Source: a virus. From it: DNA of 36,857 nt. Shown piece by piece: positions 1 through 8,644 of the stretch. The position numbers were made by a program, and so were the translations under genes. The stretch is taken from the IMG/VR virus record IMGVR_UViG_3300007735_000686, positions 1 to 36,857 of that record; one strand, written 5' to 3'. Below the pieces are notes generated by a model. It saw only the letters and a program-made list of their open reading frames with translations, ran no database searches and was not told the DNA's origin. How positions within the stretch are numbered: position 1 is the first letter of the stretch; every line of letters begins with the position of its first letter.

Positions 1-1
1 C

Positions 2-667
2 TTTGTTTATAACATAACCCCAACCGATGTGAGCAGAAAATACTTTGATGTTACGCTTTTTGGCAATGCTTTGGGTGCACAGGAAAGAACACTACCAGAT
101 GGGACAACGGGATATTGGCCAACCGCAAGCGATATCGTGAGCATTTCAAAGGTGTATGCTCCTAGTCAACAAGTCGGAGATTATATGTTTGATCTGAGAT
201 ATCAGATGACACTATTCGACTTCTTTGGTCTTTATTTCAATCAATCTGGATATCCAATGGGTCCCATGGCTTCATATATGGAAGCCATGTCTTATGTAAA
301 ATTGGTAAATGATGTGTTTAACTACCCAATGTCCTTTACCTACACAAAGACAACGGATAGACTTTTCTTGGATACTGATTTTACAAAACTTGAAGCAAAC
401 AATTACTTGATGGTTGAGGCTTATGTAAAAATAAACACGGAAGAATACAATAAAGTTTGGGAAGATCGTATTTTCAAAAAATACTTTGCAGCACTCTTGA
501 AAAAACAATGGGCACAAAATCTTTCCAAGTTCGCTGGAATTCCTTTGCCCGGTGGAGCCCAAATAAATGCACCAGCAATAATGGCTGAGGCAATGAAAGA
601 TATATCCGATGTGGAAGCACAACTATTGAAGATGTACGAACTGCCAGTAGACCCATTGATCGGATAA
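2..667 (+). CDS. 13: Neck protein gp13 (5'-truncated by window edge)
   Basis: C-terminal part of the T4 gp13-type head-completion/neck protein, which with gp14 forms the collar closing the filled head so a tail can attach. The frame is open from base 2, so the GTG at 29 is probably internal and the true start lies upstream. About 222 residues are visible, against roughly 309 in T4 gp13. The C-terminus matches the gp13 pattern as I recall it: a KKYFAALLKKQWAQNLSKF-like helix, an LPGG turn, a basic/acidic helix, then a terminal DPLIG (T4 ends similarly in PFGILVG). It sits 3 nt before gp14, the T4 order. Identity rests on motif memory and synteny. Confidence 0.85.
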   Translation, partial: FVYNITPTDVSRKYFDVTLFGNALGAQERTLPDGTTGYWPTASDIVSISKVYAPSQQVGDYMFDLRYQMTLFDFFGLYFNQSGYPMGPMASYMEAMSYVKLVNDVFNYPMSFTYTKTTDRLFLDTDFTKLEANNYLMVEAYVKINTEEYNKVWEDRIFKKYFAALLKKQWAQNLSKFAGIPLPGGAQINAPAIMAEAMKDISDVEAQLLKMYELPVDPLIG

Positions 668-670
668 TAA

Positions 671-1330
671 ATGGCTATAAATCCCTATATCAATTTAACA
701 TCAGTAAATTCAGAACAAACTCTGGTAGAAGATATAACTGTAGAATTGATTCAGGGAGTTGGTCAAGATTGCATTTATGTTCCTAGAAAATATTTTAACA
801 TTGATAGAATTTTTGGTGAAGATCCTTCATCTTCTTTCGAAAAAGCATATACAATAGAAATGTATATCCAATCTTTCAAAGGATTTGAAGGAACGGATGT
901 AATTACTCAGTTTGGAATTGAAATTAAGGATAAAATTTCACTATTAATGTCTCGTCGTAGATTTAGAGAACAAGTGACATCTGTGGATGCAAACATAACA
1001 AGACCAAGAGAAGGTGACCTAATTTATTTTCCACTATCAAAGTCTCTGTTTGAAATAAACTTTGTAGAACACGAAAATCCTCTTTATCCATTGGGAAAAC
1101 TTTATTCTTATCAAATTACAGCAGAACTCTTCACATACAGTTACGAAAAAATGCTTACACCAAATACAGCAGTCAACAAGCCTTTCACGACTACTGGTGG
1201 TGTATCTGGTGGTACATTCTCACCAACTCTAAACATTCTAGGAACATCTGCTGGAATAAACGATTATTTGGATACAGAATCGTTACTATATAATTTTGAT
1301 CCAAATATTCCCGGAAGTACCTGCGGATAA
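671..1330 (+). CDS. 14: Neck protein gp14
   Basis: Neck protein that joins gp13 to complete the head-tail connector. The 219-residue product carries the conserved N-terminal block of the family: NPYINLTSVNSEQTL, then DCIYVPRKYFNIDRIFGED, which parallels the T4 gp14 block with YVPREFVNLDQIFGED. An SFKGFEG segment and a region rich in aromatic beta strands follow. Length is somewhat below T4 gp14 (about 256 aa), mainly at the C-terminus, which here ends in a Gly/Thr-rich stretch. ATG lies 3 nt after the gp13 stop and no strong ribosome-binding site is visible, suggesting translational coupling. Confidence 0.9.
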   Translation: MAINPYINLTSVNSEQTLVEDITVELIQGVGQDCIYVPRKYFNIDRIFGEDPSSSFEKAYTIEMYIQSFKGFEGTDVITQFGIEIKDKISLLMSRRRFREQVTSVDANITRPREGDLIYFPLSKSLFEINFVEHENPLYPLGKLYSYQITAELFTYSYEKMLTPNTAVNKPFTTTGGVSGGTFSPTLNILGTSAGINDYLDTESLLYNFDPNIPGSTCG

Positions 1331-1340
1331 GGAATAAACA

Positions 1341-2012
1341 ATGTTTGGTTATTATTACAACAGCAATCTGAGAAAACTGGTAGTGGGATTTGGAACGCTA
1401 TTCAGCAACATATATGTTTCGCATGACGATCCGGGCAGTGGTAGCAGAACAATACAAGTTCCAATAACATATGCTTCTCAAGAAAAATTTATTCAACGTT
1501 TGTTAAACCCATCATCCATAACTGATGGAACCAGGATTGAAAATCAGTTGCCAAGAATGAGTTTTCATTTGACAAGTATAGTATCGGATCCTTCAAGAAG
1601 ACGCGCTCGTTTGGGTCCTGTTACAAATCCAGGATCAGGAGGATCTTGTAATACAAATAATATAATTGCAAATGAAATTCCAGTCAATGTTGGTTTTAAT
1701 TTATTCATATACACAAGACACATAGATGATATGTTACAGATAGTGGAACAAATAATGCCTTTCTTTGTTCCAGATCATGTAATTACTATGGATTTCAATG
1801 GTGCACTAACACAATTGAATGTTCCTATTGTAATGGTTTCAAACAATTTGACCGATAGATATGAAGGTGATTTAAATTCAAGAAGAATTCATATATCATC
1901 TTTTAATTTTATAGCAAAATCATATTTATTTGGAAAGGTTACGGGATCTTCCACAATAACGGCAGGTTCTGTTAATTCTGGATTTACTGGTTATGGATTA
2001 CAAAATTTTTAA
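1341..2012 (+). CDS. 15: Tail sheath stabiliser / tail terminator gp15
   Basis: Tail terminator that caps the finished tail tube and sheath and docks to the gp13/gp14 neck. The 223-residue product begins MFGYYYNSNLRKLVVGFGTL followed by FSNI, closely matching T4 gp15 (MFGYFYNSSFRRY...LFSNI). It also keeps the IPVTYAS-type strand (QVPITYASQEKFI) and the YTRHIDDMLQIVEQIMPFF helix (T4: YEDDMFQIVEQILPYF). It is shorter than T4 gp15 (about 272 aa), lacking the long C-terminal tail. An AAGGA ribosome-binding site lies just before the ATG. Confidence 0.93.
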   Translation: MFGYYYNSNLRKLVVGFGTLFSNIYVSHDDPGSGSRTIQVPITYASQEKFIQRLLNPSSITDGTRIENQLPRMSFHLTSIVSDPSRRRARLGPVTNPGSGGSCNTNNIIANEIPVNVGFNLFIYTRHIDDMLQIVEQIMPFFVPDHVITMDFNGALTQLNVPIVMVSNNLTDRYEGDLNSRRIHISSFNFIAKSYLFGKVTGSSTITAGSVNSGFTGYGLQNF

Positions 2013-2018
2013 TTTAAA

Positions 2019-2468
2019 ATGAATGTGAACAAAAACTTAGCCAAATTATTTTCACTCCCAAATGCTGAAAATGAAATCGTTCCTACCAAAGATATTAACG
2101 GTGGAACTTTTGACAGCAATAATTTTCAAAAAGATTATGCTTTGGTTCAAGAAAACCTTAAAGGTCTTTTGGGAACTGGAAATATTGCATTGGAAAGTGC
2201 TTTAAAGGTTGCAACACAATCAGACAGCCCAAGAGCATTTGAAGTTGTTGCAATTCTTTTAAAGACAATGGCTGATTTAAACAATAATGTTTTGGATGTA
2301 CACAAAAAAGCCAAAGACACTACGGGAAATAAGGTAGAAGTAAAACAAACTAATAATTCCGTGTTTGTTGGTTCAACAAAAGATTTGCAAAATTTATTGA
2401 ATAAAGAACGCAGCACTGAAAAAGAAGTGATTGATGCTGAGGTTGTGAATGAACAAAAACAACAATAA
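2019..2468 (+). CDS. 16: Small terminase subunit gp16
   Basis: DNA-recognition and regulatory subunit of the packaging motor, stimulating gp17. The 149-residue protein shows the family architecture: a variable acidic N-terminus, a central helical oligomerisation region (residues about 38-100, with SDSPRAFEVVAILLKTM parallel to T4 ADSPRHVEVFAQLMGQM), and the C-terminal NNSVFVGSTKDLQNLL block matching T4 NATVFMGSPTELMDEI. It ends in a charged tail. The last 20 nt overlap the gp17 start in another frame, so the two are probably translationally coupled. No clear Shine-Dalgarno sequence precedes its ATG. Confidence 0.92.
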   Translation: MNVNKNLAKLFSLPNAENEIVPTKDINGGTFDSNNFQKDYALVQENLKGLLGTGNIALESALKVATQSDSPRAFEVVAILLKTMADLNNNVLDVHKKAKDTTGNKVEVKQTNNSVFVGSTKDLQNLLNKERSTEKEVIDAEVVNEQKQQ

Positions 2469-4110
2469 TCAAGGTTACAGAAATAATCCAAATCTAAAGT
2501 TGCCTGGTGTTGAGATGCAATACACCAAAGAGCAACTGGAAGAATACATTAAATGTGCAAACGATCCTGTATATTTTTGTGAAAAATACATAAAAGTAAA
2601 AACTCTTGATAAAGGTATTGTTCCTTTTAAATTATATGATTATCAGAAAAAATTTATTCAAGAATTACACAAAAACAGATTTGTCATTTCTAAATGGCCT
2701 CGTCAGTGTGGAAAATCCACATGCGTAACAAGTTATATTTGTCATTATGTAACATTTACTCAAAGCGTTAATGTCGCCATTCTTGCAAATAGATTGAAGA
2801 CAGCCAAAGAGGAATTGTTCTCAAAACTTCAACTTGCATACGAAAATTTACCACATTTTCTTCAACAAGGTGTTGTAGAATGGAATAAGACGAGTTTTAA
2901 ATTGGAGAATGGTTCCAGGGTCATGTGTGATGCAACATCCTCCACAGCGATTCGTGGTGGATCCTATAACCTTCTATTGCTTGACGAGTACGCGTTCTTG
3001 CCAAGCCATGTCGCTGAAGAATTTTATACTTCGACTTATCCAACCATTTCTGCTGGTACAACTACAAAATTAATAATTGTATCTACACCAAATGGGATGA
3101 ATCACTTTCATAAACTTTGGGTTGATGCAAATAGGAAAGATGGCCACAAGTTAAAAAACAAGTTTGTTCCAGTAGAAGTTAGTTGGCGCGAAACGCCGAT
3201 AAGTCCCGGAAACCCAAGACTCAGAGACGATGAGTGGGCTTCAGAGCAAATAGCCAATACAAGCCCAGAACAGTTTGAACAAGAGTATGGATGCAGTTTC
3301 TTAGGATCGGCCAATACTCTTATTTCAACATCAAAATTGAGTGTATTGGCACCAGAAGAATTCTTGCAAGAGGATAAAGAGGGATTGAGAATTTTTTCAA
3401 TGCCTGAAAAAGATAAAATTTACTTTTTACAAGCAGATGTTTCAAGAGGTCAAGGATCTGATTTTTCTGCATTTAGCGTTATAGATGGAACTTCAGCACC
3501 CTACAAAGTAGTAGCAACATTTAAAAACAACACCATAAGTCCTTTTAATTTTCCAACTATTTTGAAAAAAATAGGCGAACAATATAACAATGCATTTATT
3601 TTGGTAGAAACCAACGATATTGGTGGGCAAGTTTCTTCCATTTTATACAATGATTTAAACTATGAAAATTTGCTGATGACAAGAATGATGGGAAGAAAAG
3701 GACAAATGTTGTCTCAGGGATTTGCTTCGTCTGGAAGAAGTGAAATGGGCATAAGAACCACCACACAGACAAAAAAACTTGGTTGTGCGATATTAAAACG
3801 TTTAGTGGAAGAAGATAAAATTTTATTAAATGATGAAAGATTGATTCAAGAATTGACTACATTTGTTTCAAAGGCAAACACCTATAAAGCCGAAGAAGGA
3901 CATAATGACGACTTGGTGATGACTCTTGTGTTTTTTGCTTGGTTGACTCGTCAAGAATATTATTCGGATTTAATTGAAAGTGCAAAGTTTAATTACGAAG
4001 AAGCGAGCAAACCAGAGGATGATAATGTGCTTTTTATGATGGATCAAAAGCAAAATTTAGATGAAGGAGAACCATTTTCTCAGGGAGGTGTTGTCTGGTA
4101 TCCCGCATAA
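2449..4110 (+). CDS. 17: Large terminase subunit gp17 (ATPase/nuclease)
   Basis: Packaging motor ATPase and headful nuclease, 553 residues. The ATPase domain has a Walker A variant WPRQCGKST at 83-91 (T4: SRQLGKTT), a Walker B LLLLDEYAF around 176-183 and the coupling motif VSTPNGMNHF at 211-220. The C-terminal RNase H-like nuclease supplies the acidic triad: Asp330 (LQADVSRGQG), Glu387 (ILVETND) and Asp487/488 (GHNDDLV). All catalytic residues are intact. The start ATG lies inside the end of gp16. A perfect late promoter follows the stop codon. Confidence 0.97.
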   Translation: MNKNNNNQGYRNNPNLKLPGVEMQYTKEQLEEYIKCANDPVYFCEKYIKVKTLDKGIVPFKLYDYQKKFIQELHKNRFVISKWPRQCGKSTCVTSYICHYVTFTQSVNVAILANRLKTAKEELFSKLQLAYENLPHFLQQGVVEWNKTSFKLENGSRVMCDATSSTAIRGGSYNLLLLDEYAFLPSHVAEEFYTSTYPTISAGTTTKLIIVSTPNGMNHFHKLWVDANRKDGHKLKNKFVPVEVSWRETPISPGNPRLRDDEWASEQIANTSPEQFEQEYGCSFLGSANTLISTSKLSVLAPEEFLQEDKEGLRIFSMPEKDKIYFLQADVSRGQGSDFSAFSVIDGTSAPYKVVATFKNNTISPFNFPTILKKIGEQYNNAFILVETNDIGGQVSSILYNDLNYENLLMTRMMGRKGQMLSQGFASSGRSEMGIRTTTQTKKLGCAILKRLVEEDKILLNDERLIQELTTFVSKANTYKAEEGHNDDLVMTLVFFAWLTRQEYYSDLIESAKFNYEEASKPEDDNVLFMMDQKQNLDEGEPFSQGGVVWYPA

Positions 4111-4113
4111 AAT

Positions 4114-4121
4114 TATAAATA
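4114..4121 (+). promoter_or_regulatory. T4-type late promoter box before tail sheath
   Basis: TATAAATA is an exact match to the T4 late -10 consensus recognised by the gp55 sigma factor, whose gene is at 28252. It lies just after the gp17 stop and 21 nt before the gp18 ATG, leaving room for a leader with an AAGGGA ribosome-binding site at 4132-4137. Confidence 0.8.
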
Positions 4122-4142
4122 TTTGATATAAAAGGGACAAAT

Positions 4143-5441
4143 ATGCCATCACTAAGCTCATTCGTAAATTCCAGTCAATATACAAAGGAAAATTTATCTT
4201 TTCCGTTTATTGCAGCAATGAAATTGGGAACAGGATATTCCGCCCCCGTTTTTACTGGAATCAATCAAGCCGCTTCAAATGATCCCGGTGGCTTATTTGG
4301 CTGGTTAATCTACGCCAGATCGACCTTTTATAGCCCAGCAAGAGGGACTACTTCTGATTCCTATATCGTATACAATTCACCAACTGACTTGATTGGTGAT
4401 CTTAATCAATTGGGTGGGGTAACATCGTGCTTGGTTTCTGCCACTGGAGCAGGTGGAACATTCGGATTTTTCCAATACATCGGTGTCAGCAACAATGTAG
4501 GTCAACTTTCTGCACTTCCTGCAGGCGTTCAATTCCTTCATGCCATAAACCACATGGCTTACGGTGGTTCATTGGTCATTGCTGGAAATGTTGCCGGATT
4601 CAATCAGTACATTGCAGACAGTGAAAATAAATTTGATATTTTAATTGACCCAGATCACACACCATCTGTTGCACAATGGTTACTTACACAACCTTCAACA
4701 ATAGGAATATATCCAACTATTCCCGGATCTGATGGAATAACTGGTAGCGGTTATACGATGGCCAACTTCCAAACTTTGTTTGGATCTGCAAGTTTCTTGA
4801 CAGGAATTACATCTGGTAAACGAGTATTCAATGTCTGTGGTGTAAAAACCATTTCAAACTTGAATACGAGTCAATTGCAGGCAGATACTCAAATAACATA
4901 TAAAATTTCTGCAGCAAACGATGTTGGAGGATTCTTCGCCAGAGCAAAAAACAGAAATGAACTGTATTTGACCGTAGCAGGTTTAGACAGAGCCACTGTA
5001 TTGAATGGAAATATAATCAATCCAATCGATTGGTCTAGTTCCTTAAAAACAACTTTTAGAAACAACAAAGTAAACTTCTTTGTAAATTACAATCCAAAGT
5101 TCTTGGGTTCGGATTTGGTTGGTGCAACATATTCAACCTCTGTAACAGTTAATGACAGAGTTGGTCCAGCCACAATGAGAGCAAACATAACAAAAGCAAT
5201 AGATAATGTTGCTTTGAAGTATGTTTTCCAAATAAACAATAAAACAACAAGAGATCAAGTAATAACTGAAGTTCAAACTGCTCTTGACCAGTTTGCGGCT
5301 TATCTTGATACAACAAAAACACAAATAACCTGCGATTCAAGCAACAATACTGATGGGGGCACATCTCTAAACATAGATGTTGTCGTAAAACCAATATTGG
5401 CAACAGAATCTTTCTTGATTAATTTCTCATACACACAATAA
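4143..5441 (+). CDS. 18: Tail sheath protein gp18 (short form)
   Basis: Contractile sheath subunit wrapped around the tail tube. At 432 residues it is much shorter than T4 gp18 (659 aa), suggesting that outer decoration domains are absent and the conserved core is kept. The N-terminus is small-residue rich. The C-terminal third has the sheath-typical order: a NDVGGFFARAKNRNELYLTVAG-like segment (around 275-300), a helix with a KAIDNVALKYVFQINNKTTR-like run, and the terminal beta strands ending FLINFSYTQ. It has its own late promoter and is followed immediately (overlapping ATGA) by two tail tube genes. Assignment is from motif pattern and synteny. Confidence 0.88.
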   Translation: MPSLSSFVNSSQYTKENLSFPFIAAMKLGTGYSAPVFTGINQAASNDPGGLFGWLIYARSTFYSPARGTTSDSYIVYNSPTDLIGDLNQLGGVTSCLVSATGAGGTFGFFQYIGVSNNVGQLSALPAGVQFLHAINHMAYGGSLVIAGNVAGFNQYIADSENKFDILIDPDHTPSVAQWLLTQPSTIGIYPTIPGSDGITGSGYTMANFQTLFGSASFLTGITSGKRVFNVCGVKTISNLNTSQLQADTQITYKISAANDVGGFFARAKNRNELYLTVAGLDRATVLNGNIINPIDWSSSLKTTFRNNKVNFFVNYNPKFLGSDLVGATYSTSVTVNDRVGPATMRANITKAIDNVALKYVFQINNKTTRDQVITEVQTALDQFAAYLDTTKTQITCDSSNNTDGGTSLNIDVVVKPILATESFLINFSYTQ

Positions 5442-5974
5442 TGAGTAATTCAATAATAGATTTTAAAGAAAATTTTAACGGAGGAACCCGTTCAAACAGG
5501 TTCGTGGTTTATCCAACATGGCCACAAGGAATAAATCCACCCTCAGTAGATTCTACATTTAAAATTGTATCTGCTTCTTTGCCTGTAGCCACAATAAACA
5601 CGATAAGTGTTCCTTATAGAGGAAGACTTATAAATTTTGCTGGTGATAGGCAATATAGTCCATGGACTGTTGGTGTATATGACGACAATAATTCAAGCAA
5701 TTTATGGACGGCATTTCAAACTTGGAAAGATCGTCTTGATGGGCATTTTACACACAAAGTATATCAAAACGATTACTCATATTCCAATCTTCAAACAACA
5801 TGGTCCATAAATCAATTGGGGTTGAATGGTGACAATGTTTTGCGAAGAATAACATTATACAAATGCTGGCCTAGCGTTGTTGGGGAAATTAATTTAAATA
5901 TGGGTGAGGTAAATTTTGTTGCATTTAGCGTTACATTGACATTCGATAATATAAGAATAGAAAGTACAACATAA
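5441..5974 (+). CDS. 19: Tail tube protein gp19, copy 1
   Basis: Tail tube subunit forming the inner hexameric tube through which DNA passes. The 177-residue product (T4 gp19 is 163 aa) starts with a FNGGTRSNRFVV strand. It has the family signature GRLINFAGDRQYSPWTVGVY (T4: NRKINVAGDRTFDDWTVTVM), a LYKCWPSVVGEINLN block (T4: IKGLWPTNVGELQLD) and a final FSVTLTFDNI strand. The start ATG overlaps the gp18 stop. It is more like T4 gp19 than the next gene, so it is the likelier main tube subunit. Confidence 0.9.
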   Translation: MSNSIIDFKENFNGGTRSNRFVVYPTWPQGINPPSVDSTFKIVSASLPVATINTISVPYRGRLINFAGDRQYSPWTVGVYDDNNSSNLWTAFQTWKDRLDGHFTHKVYQNDYSYSNLQTTWSINQLGLNGDNVLRRITLYKCWPSVVGEINLNMGEVNFVAFSVTLTFDNIRIESTT

Positions 5975-6498
5975 TGCTAAATGAATTCAAGAATAATTTT
6001 CTTGGTGGAACTAGATCAAACAGATTTTTGATTGAGGGATATTTTCCTACAGGCGGGGCATTTACAAAATTCCATGTTCGTTCTACGATAATTCCGCAAA
6101 TGACTACCAAAACAATATCTTATGATTATTTTGGTAGAAAATACCATTATCCCGGTGAAAAAGAATACTCAACTTGGGGATTTACGGTATTGGACGACAT
6201 TGGTTCAGGAAATCTTTGGAAAAGATTTCAAGATTGGCAAAATACCATAAACAATCACACATCAAATGTGTCTGCTCCAATTGGAAGTGGAAGCGATTAT
6301 AAAGCTTATAATTGGAAGATAAAACACCTTGAAATGAATGGTGAAAATACTTTGAAAGAATTTATAATGCATGGTTGCTGGCCAACACAGATACAACAAT
6401 TGACTCTAAATATGACTAGTCCCAATACATTCAATTCCTTCAATGTTACTATTTTGTATGACTACATTGAAATTGCGAATGTTACCAGAAGGACATGA
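5974..6498 (+). CDS. Tail tube protein gp19, diverged copy 2
   Basis: Second tail-tube-fold protein, 174 residues, directly after copy 1 with an overlapping ATG. It shares FLGGTRSNRFLI near the N-terminus, a GRKYHYPGEKEYSTWGFTVL block in place of the GD-R-W-TV signature, a HGCWPTQIQQLTLN block and a FNVTILYDYIEI terminal strand, so it arose by tandem duplication followed by divergence. It could form part of the tube, or act as a tube initiator or cap as gp54 does in T4. It ends in a few basic residues. Fold assignment is firm; the exact role is inference. Confidence 0.8.
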   Translation: MLNEFKNNFLGGTRSNRFLIEGYFPTGGAFTKFHVRSTIIPQMTTKTISYDYFGRKYHYPGEKEYSTWGFTVLDDIGSGNLWKRFQDWQNTINNHTSNVSAPIGSGSDYKAYNWKIKHLEMNGENTLKEFIMHGCWPTQIQQLTLNMTSPNTFNSFNVTILYDYIEIANVTRRT

Positions 6499-6506
6499 GG
6501 TGATAC

Positions 6507-8063
6507 ATGGAATTAGAACTTTTTGGATTTGAATTCGGCAAAAAAAGAACTTCCAAGCAAGAGAAGCAAGAACAGACTCTTCAATCGTTTACCGCTCCTG
6601 AAATTTTTGACGGAACCGTAACTGTTGAGGCTGGAGGTTTCTTTGGAACTGCACTGGATTATGCTGCAACAATGCGTGACGAAAACGCATCAATAATCCA
6701 ATACAGAAACATGTCAATATATCCAGAAGTTGACAATGCCGTTGATGAAATAGTCAATGCCGCAATTGTTTTGGGCACAGACAGAAAACCAGTAAAACTT
6801 GATTTGTCCAGTCTTCCTGTATCTGATGTTATCAAAAATAAAATTTACAGAGAGTTTGATAGGGTTTTACATCTTCTAGATTTCAACAACAAATCCTATG
6901 AAATTTTTAGAAGATGGTACATTGATTCTAAGATTTTTTATAATCTTATAATTGATAAAGATATGCCCAATGAAGGCATAAAAGAAATAATACCAGTAGA
7001 TCCATTAAAAATTAAAAAAATAAGAAAAATAAAAAAGGAAATGGAACGCGTAAACGGTAGCACCATTTCTTTGATAAAAGATGTTGAAGAATATTATTTG
7101 TACACAAACACAGACAAAGATGCAATGATGGTCACTGGCCCTGGTGGACTGCAACTATCCGCCGACAGCATTGTTTATGTTCCATCGGGTATCGTAGATC
7201 TCAACACAAAGAGAGTTCTGGGATATCTTCACAAAGCAATTCGTCCACTAAACATGTTGAGACAACTAGAAGATGCTCTTCTAGTTTACCGCATTGCGCG
7301 TGCACCTGAGCGTAGGGTGTTTTATGTTGATGTTGGACAATTGCCAAAACAAAAGGCAGAACAATACATGCGTGATATGATGAGCAGATTCAGAAATCGT
7401 CTCATCTACAATCAATCGACAGGTGAAGTTCGTGATGAACGCAATCATCTGTCTGTTCTTGAAGATTATTGGTTACCACGCAGAGAAGGTTCACGCGGAA
7501 CAGAGATCACAACTCTTCCGGGTGGTCAAGCCATGTCTCAAATTGAAGACGTTGATTATTTCAAAAAGAAACTTTACAATTCATTGAATGTTCCCATTAG
7601 CAGATTGACTGCCGAGTCTACAGGATTCAATATGGGAAGATCTGTGGAAATAACCAGAGAAGAAATAAAATTTTACAAGTTTATCGATAGATTGAGACAC
7701 CATTTCTCAAAATTGTTGTTGGATGTGATGCGCGTCCAATTGTTGCTCAGAGGTGTGATGACAGACGATGACTGGAGAGAAATAAAAGGTGATGTAAAGT
7801 TTATATTCAATACTGACAACTATTTCTGGGATCTAAAGGAAGCAGAGATATTGGCAGAAAGAATAAAGATGATTTCCTTCGTAGATCCATATGTTGGAAA
7901 GTATTTCTCCAGCAACTTTATCAGAAAGAATGTTCTTCGTCAGACAGAAGAAGATATCAGGAACATGGATAAAGAAATGGAAATTGACAGACAAAGAATC
8001 CAAGCCGAGCAAATGGCACAGATGGAACAACAACAGGCACAAATGGAACAACAAGAGGGATAA
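6507..8063 (+). CDS. 20: Portal vertex protein gp20
   Basis: Dodecameric portal at the packaging vertex; also nucleates head assembly. At 518 residues it is close to T4 gp20 (524 aa). Family landmarks visible are QYRNMSIYPEVDNAVDEIVN near residue 70, the YIDSKIFYNLIIDK segment, IVPSGI-like VYVPSGIVDLN, RIARAPERRVFYVDVGQLPK, and LPRREGSRGTEITTLPGG followed by the SRLTAE and GRSVEITREEIKF crown helices. The C-terminus is a Gln/Met/Glu-rich coiled tail with short MEQQQAQ repeats. A GAGGTGATAC ribosome-binding region precedes the ATG. Confidence 0.97.
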   Translation: MELELFGFEFGKKRTSKQEKQEQTLQSFTAPEIFDGTVTVEAGGFFGTALDYAATMRDENASIIQYRNMSIYPEVDNAVDEIVNAAIVLGTDRKPVKLDLSSLPVSDVIKNKIYREFDRVLHLLDFNNKSYEIFRRWYIDSKIFYNLIIDKDMPNEGIKEIIPVDPLKIKKIRKIKKEMERVNGSTISLIKDVEEYYLYTNTDKDAMMVTGPGGLQLSADSIVYVPSGIVDLNTKRVLGYLHKAIRPLNMLRQLEDALLVYRIARAPERRVFYVDVGQLPKQKAEQYMRDMMSRFRNRLIYNQSTGEVRDERNHLSVLEDYWLPRREGSRGTEITTLPGGQAMSQIEDVDYFKKKLYNSLNVPISRLTAESTGFNMGRSVEITREEIKFYKFIDRLRHHFSKLLLDVMRVQLLLRGVMTDDDWREIKGDVKFIFNTDNYFWDLKEAEILAERIKMISFVDPYVGKYFSSNFIRKNVLRQTEEDIRNMDKEMEIDRQRIQAEQMAQMEQQQAQMEQQEG

Positions 8064-8477
8064 ATGTACGATACAAATAAAATTTTAATAAAAAACGGAA
8101 TAAGAGAAATCATATCCGAAAATGAAGAAACTTTTAAAAATAGTATATCTCAGGCTTTGGCTATGAAGTTGAATACTTCAATTCAAACTGTTAGAAATGA
8201 AATTTCAAAAAATCTTCTCCAAAACGAATCTTGTACAAAAGAGTCAGAAGATATTACCAATTTTATTAATGTTGTTGAGTCGCTTGTTCCTGGAAAATTT
8301 ATTTGTAAGGATGGATCGAATATAAATATTACTGAAAATGATATTATAAAAATTAAAAATTTATTTGAGTCATTGAACCCAGAAAATAGACAAAAAATGG
8401 CTCAAGAAATTTTTAAAAGTTCAATTGTTATTAAAAATCATTTAGATTTTGCACAAAAAAGTAAGGAATTAATATGA
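8064..8477 (+). CDS. Putative prohead core protein (gp67-like position)
   Basis: Unrecognised 137-residue helical protein between portal and protease, where T4 encodes the minor core proteins gp67 and gp68. It is Lys/Glu/Asn-rich, with no membrane segment. Its N-terminus (IREII...ETFKNSISQALAMKL, residues 13-36) resembles the N-terminus of the next small gene (FKENTSKALYMKV), so the two appear paralogous. ATG abuts the gp20 stop and its own stop overlaps the next ATG (ATGA). A core/scaffold role is inferred from position only. Confidence 0.5.
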   Translation: MYDTNKILIKNGIREIISENEETFKNSISQALAMKLNTSIQTVRNEISKNLLQNESCTKESEDITNFINVVESLVPGKFICKDGSNINITENDIIKIKNLFESLNPENRQKMAQEIFKSSIVIKNHLDFAQKSKELI

Positions 8478-8644
8478 AAAACAACATCAGAGAAATGCTA
8501 AAGAATGCTGTGGAAGAAAATGCGGTTGGATTCAAGGAAAATACCTCCAAAGCACTTTACATGAAGGTTGCTGACAAATTGCAAGAACAATACAAGAATG
8601 TCGCAAAATCTATCATGGAACCAAAAAATGAAACTAATAACTGA
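8474..8644 (+). CDS. Small putative prohead core protein, 56 aa
   Basis: Short gene of 56 codons plus stop, starting MKNNIREMLKNAVEENAVGF. It overlaps the upstream gene by ATGA and the gp21 start by 17 nt in another frame, an arrangement that argues it is real. Amphipathic helical content and the FKENTSKALYMKVADKL stretch relate it to the preceding protein. T4 has the small core protein gp67 (80 aa) in this location. It lacks the acidic C-terminal tail of T4 gp67, so equivalence is tentative. Confidence 0.6.
   Translation: MKNNIREMLKNAVEENAVGFKENTSKALYMKVADKLQEQYKNVAKSIMEPKNETNN

Noticed and set aside
8321-8328. Exact TATAAATA inside the putative core gene
   Set aside because: It is an exact late-box match but lies within coding sequence about 145 bp before the next gene; in AT-rich DNA this can occur by chance, so it is not listed as a promoter.
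8568-8627. Upstream in-frame start for gp21
   Set aside because: It adds 20 residues encoded inside the 56-residue gene and unlike any gp21 N-terminus; ATG 8628 gives normal length.
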